Shown: positions 35,810 to 43,848 of the stretch, in pieces
How the letters are laid out: each line of letters starts with the position of its first letter
Numbering within the stretch: position 1 is the first letter of the stretch
Source: MWBF01 sp040772005
GTDB lineage: Bacteria; Chloroflexota; Anaerolineae; CG2-30-64-16
Length of the DNA: 64,000 bases
Assembly (NCBI GenBank): GCA_040772005.1
Contig: JAXGYZ010000002.1
Location: 1,116,001-1,180,000, forward strand
Direction: 5' to 3'
Notes under the pieces: model-generated
What the model saw: the letters and a program-made list of their open reading frames with translations, nothing else
Told to the model about the DNA's origin: nothing
The model's database searches: none
Made by a program: the position numbers and the translations under genes

Positions 35810-37057
35810 GTAGTCCGTCAAGCATGATTTGAATTGGTGATCCAAGGTGAGTATACTTGTCAGAGTGCCAGCGAGAACCACTGACAAGGACACGAACCGT
35901 GGATCAGCCAACGACGCACAAGAAGTACCATGTCACCCTCACCGACGACGAGCGCAGCATGCTCCGGGACCTGCTGTCGGCGGGCAAGGCCCCGGCCCGG
36001 ACCCTGACGCATGCGCGTATCTTGCTCAAAGCCGATGAGAGCGACAGTGGCCCGGCCTGGAGCGACGAAGCCATCCGTCAGGCGCTTGATATCGGTCTCT
36101 CTACGGTTGCACGCGTACGCCAACGCTTTGTCGAGGAGGGCTTGGAGGCCGCCCTGGAGCGGCACAAACCCCGTCGCGACTACAGCCACCTGGTCGATGG
36201 CGAGTGCGAAGCCCATCTGGTAGCCTTGGCTTGCAGTGCGCCGCCGATGGGCCACCAACGCTGGACGCTGCGCCTGCTGGCCGACCAGCTGGTTGCGTGT
36301 GAGTACATCGATAACATCTCGCACGAAACCGTGCGCCAGGTGCTCAAAAAAACGAACTTAAGCCTTGGGTAAAGAAGGAGTGGTGCATTCCACCCCAAGC
36401 CAATGCCGAATTCGTGCACCACATGGAAGATGTGCTGGATCTGTATACGCGGCCTTTCGAGGCGCGTTACCCGCTGGTGTGCTTTGACGAGACCAGCAAG
36501 CAACTGATCGGCGAAACGCGCCGTCCGTTACCAGCCGAGCCGGGTCAACCCGAGCGCTACGACTACGAATACGTGCGCAACGGGGTGGCGAACCTGTTCA
36601 TGTTCTTCGCCCCCTTGCACAACTGGCGCCACGTTAAGCCGACTGAACACCGCACCAAGCAGGACTGGGCCTACTGCATGCGCGACCTCGTCGATGTCCA
36701 CTTCCCAGACGCCGTCCGGATTCGGCTGGTTGAGGATAACCTCAACACCCATGATCCGGCCGCATTGTACGAGGTCTTCGAGCCTGCCGAAGCCAAGCGC
36801 ATCTTGGATCGGCTGGAGTTCCATTACACGCCCAAGCATGGCAGCTGGCTCAACATGGCTGAGATCGAACTCAGCGTCTTGAGTGGTCAGTGCCTGGATC
36901 AGCGCATTCCCAACCTGCTCCGCCTCCAACAAGAGGTGGCGGCCTGGGAAGCCGACCGTAATGCTGCCGCCGCAACCGTCAACTGGCGTTTCACGACGGC
37001 TGATGCTCGCATTAAGCTCAAGCGACTTTACCCGTCAATTGAGCCTTGACAAGGTAC
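35810..37057 (+). mobile_element. IS630-family insertion sequence, 1,248 bp
   Basis: Terminal inverted repeats begin GTAGTCCGTCAAGCATGATTTGA at the left and, on the other strand, GTACCTTGTCAAGGCTCAATTGA at the right (about 16 of 23 matching, GTCAAG conserved). TA flanks both ends (35808-35809 and 37058-37059), the expected target duplication. The transposase is in two frames. It inserted 15 bases upstream of the HNH gene start. Confidence 0.88.
35899..37049 (+). CDS. IS630-family transposase, two frames joined at A7
   Basis: Frame A runs from GTG 35899 (CAAGGA 8 bases upstream) to 36372; frame B is open to 37049. The junction is an A7 run at 36346-36352. A -1 shift there joins QVLKK to NELKPWVKKEWCIPPQANAEFVHHMEDVLDLY, the normal sequence of the family. 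Frame A carries the HTH domains (ALDIGLSTVARVRQRFVEEGLEAAL). Frame B carries the DDE catalytic domain (VCFDETSKQL, VEDNLNTHDPAALYEVF, HYTPKHGSWLNMAEIELS). Programmed translational or transcriptional slippage at A runs is usual for such elements, so the transposase may be functional. Confidence 0.88.
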
Positions 37058-37072
37058 TAGTAGAAGGCGGAG

Positions 37073-37897
37073 ATGACCAACCCAGGTGATTTGTCGGCCC
37101 AGGTTTTTTTCACAACGTTGGAGCTATATGCACTGCGGGAGTTGGTGCGGGTTGCCGCCGAGGGAAGAATAACGGGTCCAACAATGACAGCTCTCCAGAG
37201 GAAACTAGATAGGATGATTGCCGAGGAGAGTCAGCCATCGCAGAACTACTTCAACTACACCATCTGGAATCTAGACCAGTTGCTAACAATCCAGAGCGTC
37301 GTCCGTACCGCTCCACAGTGGTTTGGGGCAGCGCAAACTACAGGCGCCGATGTGCCCGTTGACGAGCCGCTCTCCTCGGACTACCCCGTTAGCATGCGCG
37401 CTGCGCTCCATGACATTGACAACAAGGTCAAAGCTGGAATAGCCGTGTGCGAGGCAACAAAACGACGGCGTGAAGAGACTGAAGAGCGTCAGGCGCGGGC
37501 CAAAGCCAATAACCCGGGATGTCTATACGGTGCAGGATGGGGCCTCCAGATATTCTTCGGGTCGTTGGCACTATACAACATGTTGGAAGTTCATGACCCT
37601 GACCTGCGTTTGGAGGCTGTAGGAGTCCCGCTCCTCCTTGCCGTTCTCGGAGTGTATTTCGTCCTAAAGGAGCGTCGCAAACCTATCGCGCCTATGGGTT
37701 ATCCACTTGATTGGGGGGAATTGAGGCGGCAAGCATTGGAGAGAGATGGCTATCGGTGCGGGAACTGTGGCATGAATACCGCAACCCTCCACGTTCATCA
37801 CATAGTGCCGCTGTCCAGGGGTGGCACGAACAGCCTAGGTAACCTGTGGACGCTGTGCGAGGATTGCCATAAGCTTATTCATCCACACATGCGCTAG
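37073..37897 (+). CDS. membrane-anchored HNH nuclease
   Basis: 274 residues. The N-terminal 150 residues are helical and end in a charged coiled coil (EATKRRREETEERQARAKANN). Two hydrophobic helices follow (GAGWGLQIFFGSLALYNML and VGVPLLLAVLGVYFVLK). The last 60 residues are an HNH endonuclease: RDGYRCGNCG, LHVHHIVPLSRGGTNSLGNLWTLCEDCHKLIH, with CxxC zinc pairs and the catalytic HH and N/H. Anchored nucleases of this layout are found in some phage-defence genes, but nothing else here proves that role. GC content is lower than in neighbouring genes, and an IS630 element inserted just upstream may have cut it off from its promoter. Confidence 0.78.
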   Translation: MTNPGDLSAQVFFTTLELYALRELVRVAAEGRITGPTMTALQRKLDRMIAEESQPSQNYFNYTIWNLDQLLTIQSVVRTAPQWFGAAQTTGADVPVDEPLSSDYPVSMRAALHDIDNKVKAGIAVCEATKRRREETEERQARAKANNPGCLYGAGWGLQIFFGSLALYNMLEVHDPDLRLEAVGVPLLLAVLGVYFVLKERRKPIAPMGYPLDWGELRRQALERDGYRCGNCGMNTATLHVHHIVPLSRGGTNSLGNLWTLCEDCHKLIHPHMR

Positions 37898-38018
37898 TCT
37901 AGAGATAGGACGGGTTGAGGGAGACCTTTCCACCAGCCCGCTTCACTTCGGTGTGAAGAGACCCTAACTAGTGATGCATGGGATACGGCCCTCACTGGCG
38001 TGTAGGCCAGTGGCGCGG

Positions 38019-39059
38019 TCACGGGCAGTTGTGTGCCTTCCGCCAACCGGCTGCAAGAGCATCGGCCTCGGTGCAGAACCAACGTTCGCCGTATTCGGGT
38101 CTTATTGTCGTCTTGTCATAGTCAGGACACCCTGGCAAATGGTATATCTTCTCACCTGAGTCAAAGCTCGTGTTTCCCTTGATGCGGCAAGTCGAGGGAG
38201 GAGGCGGGGGAGGAGGCGTGCGAGCCGGGGGAAGAGGCGGTGCTGTGCAGTTCCCTTCAATCACTGTCACAACGATGTCATCAATGATGACCTTCAGAGT
38301 CCCAAAGCACGCTTTGACCCATCCTTGCCGTACCGGGTCACAGTAGACCTCAAGCCACGAGTCATCGGAGTTGTGAGCCACAACCTCGCACATCTCTTCA
38401 GGCTTCATCTGACCAACCCTCTGAAAGTCGGTTCCCGGGCCCGTGCGGATGTTGAGGACCACTCTTGACCAAAAGAGTTCGAGACTACCAGGCCCAGTCG
38501 GCTGCGAAGGCTCGACATCTTCCGCCTCCAGGACATCCAGGACCGTAAGAGTGCCGTCTACTATGCGGGCAAGATTTTCATGCCCTGCAACATACACAGA
38601 TGCGGACTTGCCGGTCCTACCTCGTGCCTGAAGTTCTATTCGCTCAAGTCCCCAATCACCATCGCGGCCAGCGCTCGAGAGTATGGCGGTCAACCCAATG
38701 GCTTCGTGAACTAAGCTGAGAAAATCGTCCTCACTCTCTACTATTTCACCTGTCACTAGCTTGACGGATTTATCTGCCACCTGTATAGACAGTGTATCGA
38801 TATACCGATGCAGCACTCTTCCTTCTGGGTCATAGTCGGGGCTAGTGACAAGGTAAAGTAGAAAGTCCTTGACAAGACCCGCCCATTGCTCAGGCGGCTC
38901 AGGGGTGGAGGTAGGAGGTGGCGCTTGCGCTGTCAACGTCTCCGCAACACTGGTCGCGATGGCGTCCTGACTAGGCGAACTACAAGATGAACACGCTAGG
39001 GTAGCAAATAGAAAGCCAATGAGAAGAGAAATGACGGCAAAAGAAACGGGGCGAGCCAC
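38019..39059 (-). CDS. lipoprotein with SH3b and sunset domains
   Basis: 346 residues from a GTG start with GAGGAG 7 bases upstream. Lipobox LACS, then Thr/Pro linker. The middle has an alpha-beta segment (LVKDFLLYLVTSPDYDPEGRVLHRYIDTLSIQV) that I do not recognise. An SH3b domain follows (VVLNIRTGPGTDFQRVGQM ... WLEVYC ... QGWVKACFG), then a Pro-rich linker and a C-terminal sunset domain (IKGNTSFDSGEKIYHLPGCPDYDKT, ERWFCTEADALAAGWRKAHNC), likely a small metal-binding or surface-binding module. It is on the outer face of the membrane. Composition is poorer in GC than the chromosome around it. Confidence 0.8.
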   Translation of the reverse strand: MARPVSFAVISLLIGFLFATLACSSCSSPSQDAIATSVAETLTAQAPPPTSTPEPPEQWAGLVKDFLLYLVTSPDYDPEGRVLHRYIDTLSIQVADKSVKLVTGEIVESEDDFLSLVHEAIGLTAILSSAGRDGDWGLERIELQARGRTGKSASVYVAGHENLARIVDGTLTVLDVLEAEDVEPSQPTGPGSLELFWSRVVLNIRTGPGTDFQRVGQMKPEEMCEVVAHNSDDSWLEVYCDPVRQGWVKACFGTLKVIIDDIVVTVIEGNCTAPPLPPARTPPPPPPPSTCRIKGNTSFDSGEKIYHLPGCPDYDKTTIRPEYGERWFCTEADALAAGWRKAHNCP

Positions 39060-39499
39060 GGGGGTTCTCCTCTTTCATAGAGAAGCGGCAACGACCCACA
39101 AACTATAGCACCGCGACCACAAATTCACAAATCTGCTTAATGTGAATAGGGAGTCATTTCAAACCGTTCCAGCCCGCCGAGGAGGTGTTTCTGCCACGCC
39201 AGTTGCCGGTCGTCACTTCGGCCCTATCTGCTGTGAATTTATGTATAATCGCCATACTTGCTGCGGATTTTACGCCTGATTCCGGCCCATGTTCACACTA
39301 TAAACCCTATGTAGAGCAAAAACACAGGTTTTCGCGCCATTTTCACGCAATATCGCCAACCGTCCGCAACTGAGGTTCTGGTATGCGCCCCGCCGATATT
39401 TTCCACCAAATAGGCAGCTGGTGCACGCCGATTGTGCCTGCAAGGTAATTTGCGCTCCGCCGGGAATCAGGGTATACAGCAACAGAAAGGCGGGCCAAA
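39060..39499. other. 440-base noncoding stretch
   Basis: AT-richer than its surroundings. A TATAAT hexamer lies at 39243-39248 without a good -35. Two short frames (39185-39373 and 39270-39557) lack RBS and conserved sequence. I see no gene or RNA. Confidence 0.4.
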
Positions 39500-39958
39500 A
39501 TGACGAAAACACAACTGCTGAATAAGCTCGAGCAGGCCTGGGCAGCATTGCAGGCATCCTACACCGGTCTCATCGACGCGCAGCTCACAGAGACGGGGGT
39601 GACGGGTGACTGGTCGGTGAAGGAGATCCTCGCCCATGTGACCACCTGGGAGGAGGAGGCGCTGAAGTACCTGCCGCTGATCCTCCAGGGGGACCGTCCG
39701 CCGAGGTATTCGGTCATGTACGGCGGGGTCGACGCCTTCAACGCGCAGATGACGGAGGCTAAACGCCGCCTGCCGCTGGCTGATATCCTGGGGCAACTCG
39801 CTGAGACTCACCGGCAGCTCGTCGCCTATATCGAGAACGCACCCGACGAGCAGTTCACGACTGACACGCGCTTCCGGCGCCGCGTGCGGCTCGACACCTA
39901 CGGCCATTATCCGGTGCACACCGAGGCCATCTGTGCCTGGCGCGCGCGCCTGAGTTGA
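39500..39958 (+). CDS. DinB-like four-helix bundle protein (ClbS/DfsB type)
   Basis: 152 residues. Pattern of the DinB/DUF1706 fold: helix 1 LLNKLEQAWAALQASYTGL, GDWSVKEILAHVTTWEEEAL with a metal-ligand His, RRLPLADILGQLAETHRQLVAYI, and the C-terminal TYGHYPVHTEAICAWRARL. The latter GHYxxHxxxI is the ClbS-type ending. ClbS hydrolyses colibactin; most relatives have unknown substrates. Stand-alone gene. Confidence 0.78.
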   Translation: MTKTQLLNKLEQAWAALQASYTGLIDAQLTETGVTGDWSVKEILAHVTTWEEEALKYLPLILQGDRPPRYSVMYGGVDAFNAQMTEAKRRLPLADILGQLAETHRQLVAYIENAPDEQFTTDTRFRRRVRLDTYGHYPVHTEAICAWRARLS

Positions 39959-39978
39959 GAAGCCGCTTGAAGAGAGGA

Positions 39979-40055
39979 GTCCGCATCCTCAGATGCGGAC
40001 GAACGGGACGCTTTCACGGGGCCCGTTCCGCGTCTGAGGACGCTCCACTCCACAG
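39979..40055. terminator. nested hairpins between convergent genes
   Basis: 8-bp hairpin 39979-39986 with 39993-40000, and a larger pairing of 39987-40007 with 40022-40039. It lies between the stops of the DinB-like gene and the SDR gene and can serve both. It may be an intergenic repeat. Confidence 0.6.
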
Positions 40056-40077
40056 CTTTCTAAACAGTTTCTGAGAC

Positions 40078-40860
40078 TTATTTCCGCATTGCCAGCGGAA
40101 TCACCCAGTCGGCCAGCCCGCTGCGGCCCACCCACATCAGCAGCCGGTTGAGCCGGCCCGGCACGCATAGCGACCGCCGCCGGCTCAGCGCGACGAGCGA
40201 GTCGCGCACGACCGCCTGGCTCGATCCCCACAGGAACCCCGGCAGCGCGTTCCGGCTCATCCGCACGCGCGCCTGATCGTCGTGGAATTCCGTCACGGTG
40301 AAGCCCGGGCAGAGCGCCTGCACCGTGACGCCTTGCCGCCGCACCTCGCCGTGGACCGCGAGCGAGAAGCGCATGAGGTAGGCCTTCGTCGCGCCGTAAT
40401 TAGCATTGCCCGGCAGCGTGAAGAACGCGGCCAGCGATGCCACGTTGATGATGCCGCCGCTCCGCCGCGCAACCATGTGCGGCAGCGCCGCGTGCATCAG
40501 CCGCATCGGCGCGACCATGTGGACCTGCACCATCTCGGCCTGGCCCGCGAGACTCGCCTCCGCGAAGGCGCCGCCGATGCCGAACCCGGCGTTGTTGACG
40601 AGCAGGTGCACGTCGCCCTCGGCCAGCCGGTCCTCGACCGCGACCACGCCCACATCGGTGCTCAGGTCCGCGGTCAGGCTTTCCGCCCGGACGCCATAGC
40701 GCGTGTGCAGCGTCTCCGCCAGCGCGGCCAGCCGGTCGGTCCGCCGCGCCGTCAGCACGAGATTGTACCCCAGGGCCGCCAGCTGCCGCGCGAATTCCGC
40801 GCCGAGCCCGCTGGATGCACCCGTGATGAGGGCCGTCTTGCGGCCGTCGCTCTCAGCCAT
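40078..40860 (-). CDS. short-chain dehydrogenase/reductase
   Basis: 260 residues. NAD(P)-binding TALITGASSGLGAEFARQLA, TARRTDRLAAL (Arg after the second strand suggests NADP), LVNNAGFGIGG, catalytic Ser in INVASLAAF, and Tyr/Lys in NYGATKAYLMRFS. It oxidises or reduces an unknown alcohol/ketone. The start at 40860 follows the stop of the upstream gene by 5 bases, so they are co-transcribed; a longer frame up to 41517 is rejected because it runs through that gene. Confidence 0.92.
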   Translation of the reverse strand: MAESDGRKTALITGASSGLGAEFARQLAALGYNLVLTARRTDRLAALAETLHTRYGVRAESLTADLSTDVGVVAVEDRLAEGDVHLLVNNAGFGIGGAFAEASLAGQAEMVQVHMVAPMRLMHAALPHMVARRSGGIINVASLAAFFTLPGNANYGATKAYLMRFSLAVHGEVRRQGVTVQALCPGFTVTEFHDDQARVRMSRNALPGFLWGSSQAVVRDSLVALSRRRSLCVPGRLNRLLMWVGRSGLADWVIPLAMRK

Positions 40861-40865
40861 ACGCC

Positions 40866-41303
40866 TCAGCCCCGGCCCGGCACGTGCGGCGCGGGCCACA
40901 TCGGCGACTTGTGGCAGTGGACGAGCTGCCACCCGCCCGGTCGGCGGTGAAACACGCGCGTCTCGTTGTGCTCGGCATGGCGCACACCCTCGTCCGTCGT
41001 GTAGCGCATCAGCAGGGTGTAGGTGATGATCGCCACGTCGCCATAGAGCTGCACCTTCGGTTCGAGCACCTCGTGCTCCACCTCGTAATGTTGGCCGCTC
41101 TGCCGCCGCGCCTCGGCTGCACGGAAGTTGGCCGCCGTCTCGCGCAGGTGGAAGTCCAGCCCGTCGATGCGCTGCGTGCTGATGTACCACTCGTAGAAGG
41201 TGACGTCCTCGCCGGTGGTCGCCCGGTAGGTCTCCAGGTCGCCCGCCCAGATGCTCGCCAGGTGGCGGTTCAACAGGGCCAGCAGTTCTTGCTCGTTGGT
41301 CAT
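40866..41303 (-). CDS. NTF2-like (DUF4440/SnoaL-type) protein
   Basis: 145 residues with the cone-shaped NTF2 fold: LLALLNRHLASIWAGDLETYRATTGEDVTFYEW, YEVEHEVLEPKVQLYGDVAIITYTLLMRY, and NETRVFHRRPGGWQLVHCHKSPM. Similar proteins bind small ligands or act as accessory dehydratases/isomerases. It pairs with the SDR gene downstream. Role unknown. Confidence 0.82.
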   Translation of the reverse strand: MTNEQELLALLNRHLASIWAGDLETYRATTGEDVTFYEWYISTQRIDGLDFHLRETAANFRAAEARRQSGQHYEVEHEVLEPKVQLYGDVAIITYTLLMRYTTDEGVRHAEHNETRVFHRRPGGWQLVHCHKSPMWPAPHVPGRG

Positions 41304-41416
41304 GGCTCATCCTCAGGTCGGGAAGGTTGCGCGCGAGCCGCCGCGATGCTAAACTGCGCTCGGCTATGCCAGTGACCGACATTATAGCATTGCCCACCCG
41401 CAAACAGGAGTGACGC

Positions 41417-42187
41417 ATGGCAACCTTACCCGATGGCACGCAGTTGCCGGGCCGCCTGTTCATCGTCGAGGGCATCGACGGCTCAGGCAAGAGCACCCAG
41501 CTTGACCTGCTGCACAAGTGGCTGCGCAGCGAGGGCTACCTGGTCGTCTTCACCGAGTGGAACTCATCGCCCCTCGTCCGGCGGACGACCGGCCGCGGCA
41601 AGAAGGAACAGCTCCTGACCCCGCTGACGTTCAGCCTGATCCATGCCGCGGACCTGGCCGACCGGATGGAGCGCCAGGTCATCCCCGCGCTCAAGGCCGG
41701 GGCCATCGTCCTGGCCGACCGTTACATCTATACTGCCTTTGCGCGTGACGGCGCACGGGGCGTTCCCGCGAAGTGGGTGCGCAAGGTCTACAACTTCGCG
41801 GTCAAGCCCACGGTGGCGTTCTACTTCCAGGTGCCGCTGGAAGAGGCCCTGCGGCGCATCCTGGTGGGCCGCCCCATGTTGAAGTGGTACGAGGCGGGCA
41901 TGGACCTGGGCCTCAGCCCGGATCCTTACGAGTGCTTCCGGCTGTTCCAGAAGCGCATCCTGGGCCAGTATCAGGGGATGGTCGAGGAGTTTGGGCTGAC
42001 GGTGATCGACGCGATGCAGCCGTTGGTGCACCAGCAGCAGCAGGTGCGGGCGCTGGTGATGCCCCATCTGCGCGGGGTGCCGAAGGCCAACCTGCTGCCG
42101 TGGCGTGAGGTGCTGGCGAAGGAAGGGCTGTACGGTCGCTATCTCGAGTTCAACCGCGGGGCCGCTGCGGTCAGGAGCGACGTATGA
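41417..42187 (+). CDS. thymidylate-kinase-like P-loop protein 1
   Basis: 256 residues. Walker A EGIDGSGKST at about residue 18, the LADRYIYTAFARDGARG motif (DRY loop of dTMP kinases), and a LID-like region (GRPMLKWYEAGMDLG) that lacks the usual Arg-rich form. Length exceeds classical dTMP kinase (about 210 residues). The C-terminal 40 residues (VRALVMPHLRGVPKANLLPWREVLAKEGLYGRYLEFN) are extra. It may phosphorylate dTMP or another nucleotide, or may work with polyphosphate, given the convergent PPK2 gene. It overlaps its paralogue by ATGA. GGAG is 6 bases before the ATG. Confidence 0.8.
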   Translation: MATLPDGTQLPGRLFIVEGIDGSGKSTQLDLLHKWLRSEGYLVVFTEWNSSPLVRRTTGRGKKEQLLTPLTFSLIHAADLADRMERQVIPALKAGAIVLADRYIYTAFARDGARGVPAKWVRKVYNFAVKPTVAFYFQVPLEEALRRILVGRPMLKWYEAGMDLGLSPDPYECFRLFQKRILGQYQGMVEEFGLTVIDAMQPLVHQQQQVRALVMPHLRGVPKANLLPWREVLAKEGLYGRYLEFNRGAAAVRSDV

Positions 42188-42888
42188 CGCGCATCCGCTA
42201 CTACGGGTCGGGCAACATCCCGGGCTTCGATGCGACCGAGCTGCCGGGCCGGCTGATTGTGGTGGAGGGGACGGACGGCGTCGGCCGCTCGACCCAGGTC
42301 GCGCTGCTGCACGAATGGCTGGAGGCGGGCGGTTACGCGGTGACGCAGACCGGTCTGGCGCGGTCGTCGCTCGTCGGGCCCGGCTTGCAGCGCGCGAAGC
42401 AAGGCCATACGCTCGGCGACATCACGCTCAACCTGTTCTATGCGACGGACTTCGCGGACCGGCTGGAGAAGGAGATCATCCCGGCGCTGCGGGCCGGGTT
42501 CGTGTGCCTGACAGATCGCTACATCTACTCGATCATTGCGCGGGCGCTCGTCCGCGGGGTCGCGTATGACTGGCTACAGGACTTATTCGGCTTTGCCATC
42601 GTGCCGGATGCGGTGTTGTACCTTGAGGCCGACCTCGAACACCTGGTCCCGCGGGTGCTGGCCGGTGAGGGCTTCGACTACTGGGAGTCGGGGATGGATG
42701 TGTTGCGCGGGGATGACATCTTCGAGAACTGGCATGCGTACCAGACGCGGCTGCTCGCGCAGTATCGCCAGATCGCGAAGGAGTACCGGTTCATCACGGT
42801 CGACGCCAATCGCTCGGTGCATGAGATCTTCACGGACCTGCGCAAGCAGCTCGCGCCGGTGCTGAAGGGGATGCGCCCCGCCGCATGA
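42184..42888 (+). CDS. thymidylate-kinase-like protein 2, altered Walker A
   Basis: 234 residues, clearly a paralogue of the upstream protein (LPGRLIVVEGTDG..., LTDRYIYSIIARALVRGVAYDWLQDLFGFAIVPDAVLYLEADLEHLVPRVLAG, YWESGMDV). The P-loop reads GTDGVGRST: the invariant Lys that contacts the beta-phosphate is Arg. In most P-loop kinases this abolishes activity, so it may be a regulatory partner that forms a heterodimer with protein 1. Translationally coupled by ATGA. Confidence 0.8.
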   Translation: MTRIRYYGSGNIPGFDATELPGRLIVVEGTDGVGRSTQVALLHEWLEAGGYAVTQTGLARSSLVGPGLQRAKQGHTLGDITLNLFYATDFADRLEKEIIPALRAGFVCLTDRYIYSIIARALVRGVAYDWLQDLFGFAIVPDAVLYLEADLEHLVPRVLAGEGFDYWESGMDVLRGDDIFENWHAYQTRLLAQYRQIAKEYRFITVDANRSVHEIFTDLRKQLAPVLKGMRPAA

Positions 42889-42912
42889 GAGGCCGCCGGC
42901 GGGGCGGCCGGC

Positions 42913-43827
42913 TCAGTACACCTCGGGCACGAATGTCTGGTCCGTGATGGGCGGGCGGACGTAGCCGTCATCAGGTTGCCGCGGCGGCAGTTGGATGGGC
43001 TCCGGCGTCAGGTCCTCATAGGGGATCAGGCTCAGCAGGTGGCGGATGACGTTGAGCCGCGCACGTTTCTTGTCGTCCGACCGCACGACATACCACGGCG
43101 CCTGCTTGATGTCGGTGGAGGCGAACATGGCATCCTTCGCCTTCGAATACTCCACCCAGCGCGTGCGTGATTCCAGGTCCATCGGGCTGAGCTTCCAGCG
43201 TTTGGTCGGGTCCTCCATGCGCGCGCGGAAGCGAGCTTCCTGCTCCTCGTCGCTGACCGAGAACCATAACTTGATGAGGATGATGCCGGAGCGCACCAGC
43301 ATGCGCTCGAACTCGGGACAGGAGCGCAGGAATTCGCGGTACTCGTCTTCTGTGCAGAAGCCCATCACGCGCTCGACGCCCGCGCGGTTGTACCAGCTAC
43401 GGTCGAAGAGCACCAGCTCTCCACCCGCAGGCAGATGGGTGACATAACGCTGGAAGTACCACTGTGTCTTCTCACGCTCGGTCGGTGCAGGCAGAGCCAC
43501 CACGCGCGCCACGCGGGGGTTCAGCGGTGCCGTGATGGTCTTGATCGCGCCGCCCTTGCCTGCAGCATCGCGGCCTTCGAAGATGATGACGACCTTCAAT
43601 CCCTTGGCCCGGATCCACTCCTGCAGCTTGACCAGTTCGATGTTCAGCTTGGCCAGCTCTTCTTCGTACTCCTTGGTTTTCATGCGCTCGTGCTTCGGCT
43701 GAACATCCGCCTTCGGCTGGCCGCCGTTTTTCCCGGCGGAAGCCGCAGTCCCTTTGGCCGCGGGCGCCTCGGCTGGTGCATCGGTCGCGGCCTCCGTGTC
43801 CTGATGGTTCTTATGCTTCTTCGACAT
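42913..43827 (-). CDS. ppk2: polyphosphate kinase 2
   Basis: 304 residues. PPK2 transfers phosphate between polyphosphate and nucleotides. Walker A FEGRDAAGKGGAIKTI, Walker B LFDRSWYNRAGVERVMGF, the lid arginines (RFRARMEDPTKRWKLSPMD), and WYVVRSDDKKRARLNVIRHLL are all intact. Residues 1-50 form a low-complexity Lys/Ala-rich tail. The core resembles class I PPK2. The RBS AGGAGGATCGTC precedes the ATG. It follows the CYTH-CHAD gene by 21 bases, making an operon. Confidence 0.93.
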   Translation of the reverse strand: MSKKHKNHQDTEAATDAPAEAPAAKGTAASAGKNGGQPKADVQPKHERMKTKEYEEELAKLNIELVKLQEWIRAKGLKVVIIFEGRDAAGKGGAIKTITAPLNPRVARVVALPAPTEREKTQWYFQRYVTHLPAGGELVLFDRSWYNRAGVERVMGFCTEDEYREFLRSCPEFERMLVRSGIILIKLWFSVSDEEQEARFRARMEDPTKRWKLSPMDLESRTRWVEYSKAKDAMFASTDIKQAPWYVVRSDDKKRARLNVIRHLLSLIPYEDLTPEPIQLPPRQPDDGYVRPPITDQTFVPEVY

Positions 43828-43848
43828 GACGATCCTCCTGTCACCTCG

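Noticed and set aside
39185..39557. Two short open frames
   Set aside because: No RBS, no conserved pattern, opposite strands overlapping each other.
40861..41517. N-terminal extension of the SDR gene
   Set aside because: It overlaps the NTF2-like gene in another frame; the SDR homology begins at 40860 with an RBS.
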